Positions 47,648 through 50,047 of a DNA stretch of 50,047 nucleotides are shown here, one piece after another. Below the pieces are notes generated by a model. The model saw only the letters and a program-made list of their open reading frames with translations. It was not told the origin of the DNA and did not search any database. The DNA comes from a virus: positions 1-50,047 of the IMG/VR virus record IMGVR_UViG_3300032893_000070; one strand, given 5' to 3'. Within the stretch, counting starts at the first letter, position 1. The number at the start of each line of letters is the position of its first letter. Both the position numbers and the translations under genes were made by a program.

Positions 47648-48070
47648 TTATGCCACGGTAATGACAACCTTCTCCACGAAGGTTGCATATTCCTTCATCA
47701 CATCGGGCCGATTCATCGAGTCCCACTCGATGTGGGTCTTCCCGTCTCCCACGACGAAGTGATCTTCCTTCACGTTGGAAAGGTAGAACTTCAGGATCTC
47801 CCTCTCATTCGGCTGACAGGTGTAGCCCTCAAGCGCCTTGAACTTCAAGCGCATCTTCGGTGACACGCTCCATACCACCTTGTCCCAATCGAGTATGGTA
47901 CACTCCGCGTCTACGAATCCCACGCCCTTCAAGGCCTCGAACATCGAGTTTACATCCGAGGGCTGGAAGAGCGTATCGGGTGCGATGTAGCACGAGCACA
48001 GAAGCGCACACCCGAAAGTCTGCACCACCGGGTCAAGTCTCGTGTCGGTCTGAAGCCATCCTTTTATCAT
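47648..48070 (-). CDS. DUF261/papain-like cysteine protein, lysin candidate
   Basis: 140 residues. C21 (QTFGCALLCSCYIA), H104 (KEDHFVVGDG) and D117 (EWDSMN) form a Cys-His-Asp pattern like that of DUF261 and C39-like phage proteins. It may cleave peptide bonds, perhaps in peptidoglycan, since it is beside the holin and no other endolysin was recognised. ATG 48070 is used because the upstream stop is two bases away. Confidence 0.55.
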   Translation of the reverse strand: MIKGWLQTDTRLDPVVQTFGCALLCSCYIAPDTLFQPSDVNSMFEALKGVGFVDAECTILDWDKVVWSVSPKMRLKFKALEGYTCQPNEREILKFYLSNVKEDHFVVGDGKTHIEWDSMNRPDVMKEYATFVEKVVITVA

Positions 48071-48071
48071 G

Positions 48072-48650
48072 TCAGTTTTCCTTGAGTCCGTCGAACTCCT
48101 GCTTTCCAACCGAGTGATTGCTCTGGAACTCCGCCTCCTTGGCCTTCTTGCCCTCGGCCTTCAGAAGCCTCTCAACGGTCTGGAGACTATCCTCGCCCTG
48201 AGCTTCCATCTCGAAGATCTTCTGAATGTCCTCGACCATCGGGATGATCGTGCCTTTCTTCGCCAAGAGAAGCCTCACCTCCTGCTCGCAGGCCGATGCG
48301 CTTGCGTGCGCCTTCTCGTAGTTCCACCCCAGCCACTTCATCCGATACCGCTCATGGGTCTCGTGAATCCCCGTGCAGAACTGGTCGATCACGCTCATGA
48401 AATCCTCCAACCAGATCTGGTCCTCGGGAATCCACCCATACCGGTAGAAGTGCCCTCCCTCCACGTATCCATTCGACACCTTCCGTCGGATGAAGGCCCC
48501 ATTCACAAGCAGGTAGGAAAGCTTGTCATTCACTCCCTGGACGTCGAACCACGCGTTGATGAGCGGCTCGGCATCCTCGGGCGAGTAGTCCACGGTCCCC
48601 GAGTATTCCTTGTCTCTCGCAAGCTGATCCTTGAGCCACGCGCGGGCCAC
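48072..48650 (-). CDS. Hypothetical protein in the lysis region
   Basis: 192 residues from GTG 48650, mixed charged, helical, with many Trp/Tyr in the middle (GGHFYRYGWIPEDQIWLEDF). Ends in a charged helical tail (LKAEGKKAKEAEFQSNHSVG). Unrecognised; could be an assembly or lysis accessory protein. Confidence 0.55.
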   Translation of the reverse strand: MARAWLKDQLARDKEYSGTVDYSPEDAEPLINAWFDVQGVNDKLSYLLVNGAFIRRKVSNGYVEGGHFYRYGWIPEDQIWLEDFMSVIDQFCTGIHETHERYRMKWLGWNYEKAHASASACEQEVRLLLAKKGTIIPMVEDIQKIFEMEAQGEDSLQTVERLLKAEGKKAKEAEFQSNHSVGKQEFDGLKEN

Positions 48651-48653
48651 GAT

Positions 48654-48947
48654 CTACTGTCCGTTCCCCGAAAGGATATGGTCCATGAGAAGCTTGTGGG
48701 TCTCCTCCTGTCCTTTCAGGATCGAGTCCAGTTTCGTGTCGATCACGCGAAACGTCCCATCCCCGTCGTTGAGTCTCTTCTCGTGATCCTCAACGCTTTT
48801 CACCGCTTTTTCCATCTGCTTTCCCATATCGGCCACCCTCTGGCGTAGCCGTCCAAAGGCCACGGCTCCTCCGATGAGTGCAATCGCAACGCCAGTAAGT
48901 GAGGAGATCGCTTCCCAGGATGCCACGCTTTTCCTCCCTTTCTCCAT
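48654..48947 (-). CDS. Membrane-anchored coiled-coil protein
   Basis: 97 residues: one transmembrane segment (ISSLTGVAIALIGGAVAFGR, about 14-33) and a coiled coil (RVADMGKQMEKAVKSVEDHE). Shape like XhlA-type lysis proteins or spanin parts. Located between the tail protein and the lysis genes; role inferred. Confidence 0.55.
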   Translation of the reverse strand: MEKGRKSVASWEAISSLTGVAIALIGGAVAFGRLRQRVADMGKQMEKAVKSVEDHEKRLNDGDGTFRVIDTKLDSILKGQEETHKLLMDHILSGNGQ

Positions 48948-48950
48948 GTC

Positions 48951-49904
48951 TCAATCGCCCATGTAGTATCCGACCGCTGCAATGATCACTATGCAACTTG
49001 CCACCGTCACGTTTGCCGACGTGTTATAGAAGTAGAACTGGCCGCTTGAATTGAGTGGGATATCGACCTCGCCCCATAGATAGGTACTTCCCCCCGAGAA
49101 AGTGTATGCCAGAAGACCAATGGCAGGATGCGCGGTGATGTCTGAAGGCGTGTTGGAGTTGTTGTCCGAAAAGTAAAGCACAAGTTCGCCGTATGCAGTC
49201 GAAGGAACACTCGTGACAAGTCTGACCTTTACCCTTACTGCCTTGGCTCCCGAAGGCACCCCTACGATTCCTGCCGCCGAAACAGCGGCTGACCACACTC
49301 CTGTTGCCGGAGGTGCCGCGTTGTACAACTGCCGAGATGTAGTGTTCCCAAGCGGAAGATGTCGCAGCTTCCCAAGCTGATACTGCGAGCCATCCGTGTC
49401 GGTTCCTTGATGCGGAGCAAACGTTCCTCCCAGCACCGTCCACTGTCCGCTCGCCGAAGCCTGAAGCGTCAAGCTCTGCCACTGAGCCCCGAGGTAGATC
49501 GAGACATTCCCCGCCTTGTCGATGACATCCGACCCGTTCGGGGCAATCTGGATTGCCCCCGCCCCACTGTCGGCCTTCACAATCGTCACCGGGCCGTTTC
49601 CAAGCGCAGAAGCCGCCGTGGGAAGATTGAACACGAACGCTGATGCCCCCGTAGTCACATAGAAAACCGCGTAAGGGAACGGCACCGCGAGTGTATACGG
49701 AGTGCTCGACAGAGCCTTTCCCGAGGCTCCGATGACCTGACTTACAAGGCTCACTCCGATGTTTTTCGCTATGAGATACGCCTGGAGGTTTGCGAGCGTA
49801 AGGCTTCGATCCTGCGGGCTCGCGTTCGGGTCCGAGACCCACAGCAGTCCCGCACTGGACGGCGAGGTGATGGTATTGAGGCCAGGAATGGTTTGGTTCG
49901 CCAT
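48951..49904 (-). CDS. Tail/receptor-binding-like protein (complete allele)
   Basis: 317 residues. The N-terminal LTLANLQAYLIAKNIG region resembles phage fibre bases, the middle has a TLPTAASALGNGPVTIVKAD-type segment found in phage fibre or decoration proteins (a repeat of Ser/Gly/Ala with strands), and the C-terminal half is beta-rich (VRVKVRLVTSVPSTAYGELV). Such proteins contact the host. It corresponds to the truncated allele at 1-94. Confidence 0.6.
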   Translation of the reverse strand: MANQTIPGLNTITSPSSAGLLWVSDPNASPQDRSLTLANLQAYLIAKNIGVSLVSQVIGASGKALSSTPYTLAVPFPYAVFYVTTGASAFVFNLPTAASALGNGPVTIVKADSGAGAIQIAPNGSDVIDKAGNVSIYLGAQWQSLTLQASASGQWTVLGGTFAPHQGTDTDGSQYQLGKLRHLPLGNTTSRQLYNAAPPATGVWSAAVSAAGIVGVPSGAKAVRVKVRLVTSVPSTAYGELVLYFSDNNSNTPSDITAHPAIGLLAYTFSGGSTYLWGEVDIPLNSSGQFYFYNTSANVTVASCIVIIAAVGYYMGD

Positions 49905-49905
49905 G

Positions 49906-50047
49906 TCAACTTCCCTCTATGATCGGAGGAACGATGCGCTCTCGCCCGATGCCCTCCGGCTTGTAGCGTCGAGCACGTTCGGTCTTCAGGATCGACGCAA
50001 TGTCCTTGTAGTCTCCATTCGGGATGCAGTAGTACTTCCCGCGAAAC
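49906..50047 (-). CDS. Virion protein, C-terminal part (second allele)
   Basis: The last 46 codons of the gene whose full copy lies at 567-1118, cut by the window edge. It ends with GGS and TGA at 49908-49906, where the left copy ends with GG and TAG. Sequence right of 49960 is identical to the left copy. Confidence 0.8.
   Translation of the reverse strand, partial: FRGKYYCIPNGDYKDIASILKTERARRYKPEGIGRERIVPPIIEGS
49913..50047. repeat. Terminal overlap, right copy
   Basis: Corresponds to 571-705 (see that entry). It marks where the contig closes on itself, but from a variant without the HNH gene. Confidence 0.8.

Noticed and set aside
571-50047. Direct terminal repeats of the T7 type
   Set aside because: The repeated ends differ at 7 of 135 bases and one side carries an extra gene, so they are allele variants rather than identical packaged ends.
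1-50047. CRISPR array, integrase, phage RNA polymerase
   Set aside because: None found: no regular spacer repeats, no tyrosine/serine recombinase motifs, no single-subunit polymerase gene. The Cas4-like gene stands alone.

Overview
The window is almost a complete genome of a tailed dsDNA phage, most likely podovirus-like. It has a portal, a large terminase, a short-tail/adaptor set and three consecutive virion proteins resembling ejection (internal virion) proteins. I found no tape measure, sheath or long-tail genes, no integrase, no phage RNA polymerase and no CRISPR array. DNA is GC-rich, genes are packed with ATGA/GTGA/TAATG overlaps, and promoters look like host sigma-70 type. The host cannot be named from sequence alone; a GTA-type 3TM holin is compatible with a proteobacterium.

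Layout. Two blocks diverge from an AT-rich control region at about 10.5-11.0 kb. Reading left on the minus strand (10.2 kb to 0.6 kb, continuing through the window end from 50.0 to 32.1 kb) is the virion and lysis block: packaging accessory genes, terminase, portal, scaffold, decoration proteins, capsid, then a tail protein, lysis genes, tail/fibre genes, neck/tail genes, and ejection proteins ending in a 1619-residue protein. Reading right (11.0 to 32.2 kb) is the early block: many small proteins with Cys pairs, a C5-type DNA methyltransferase-like protein, a long structured non-coding region, a sugar-transfer-like group (Maf/DUF115-like, methyltransferase-like, GT2), a Cas4-like nuclease, a Sak4-like ATPase, a uracil-DNA-glycosylase/DNA polymerase A gene split in two by a small cargo gene, a DUF3987 primase/helicase-like protein, YopX and an HTH protein. 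The two blocks converge at 32.15 kb and overlap by 33 bases.

Ends. The last 135 bases match 571-705. 87 bases are identical; the neighbouring 40 or so carry 7 differences, and beyond them the copies separate completely: the left copy has an HNH endonuclease gene between two virion genes and the right copy does not. This fits a circular or circularly permuted genome assembled from a population with two alleles at this locus.

Most interesting: (1) a roughly 610-base non-coding region at 15.14-15.75 kb with many perfect nested stems, a GNRA tetraloop, a tRNA-like acceptor/D/T-arm set without an anticodon arm, and two terminator-like ends, resembling the large ornate RNAs (GOLLD/ROOL class) known from phages; (2) a PolA split exactly between the conserved TGRLSS and NxQNLP segments by an AT-rich 111-codon gene coupled at both junctions, with an N-terminal family-4-like UDG; (3) the end-of-contig allele with a possibly leaderless HNH gene.
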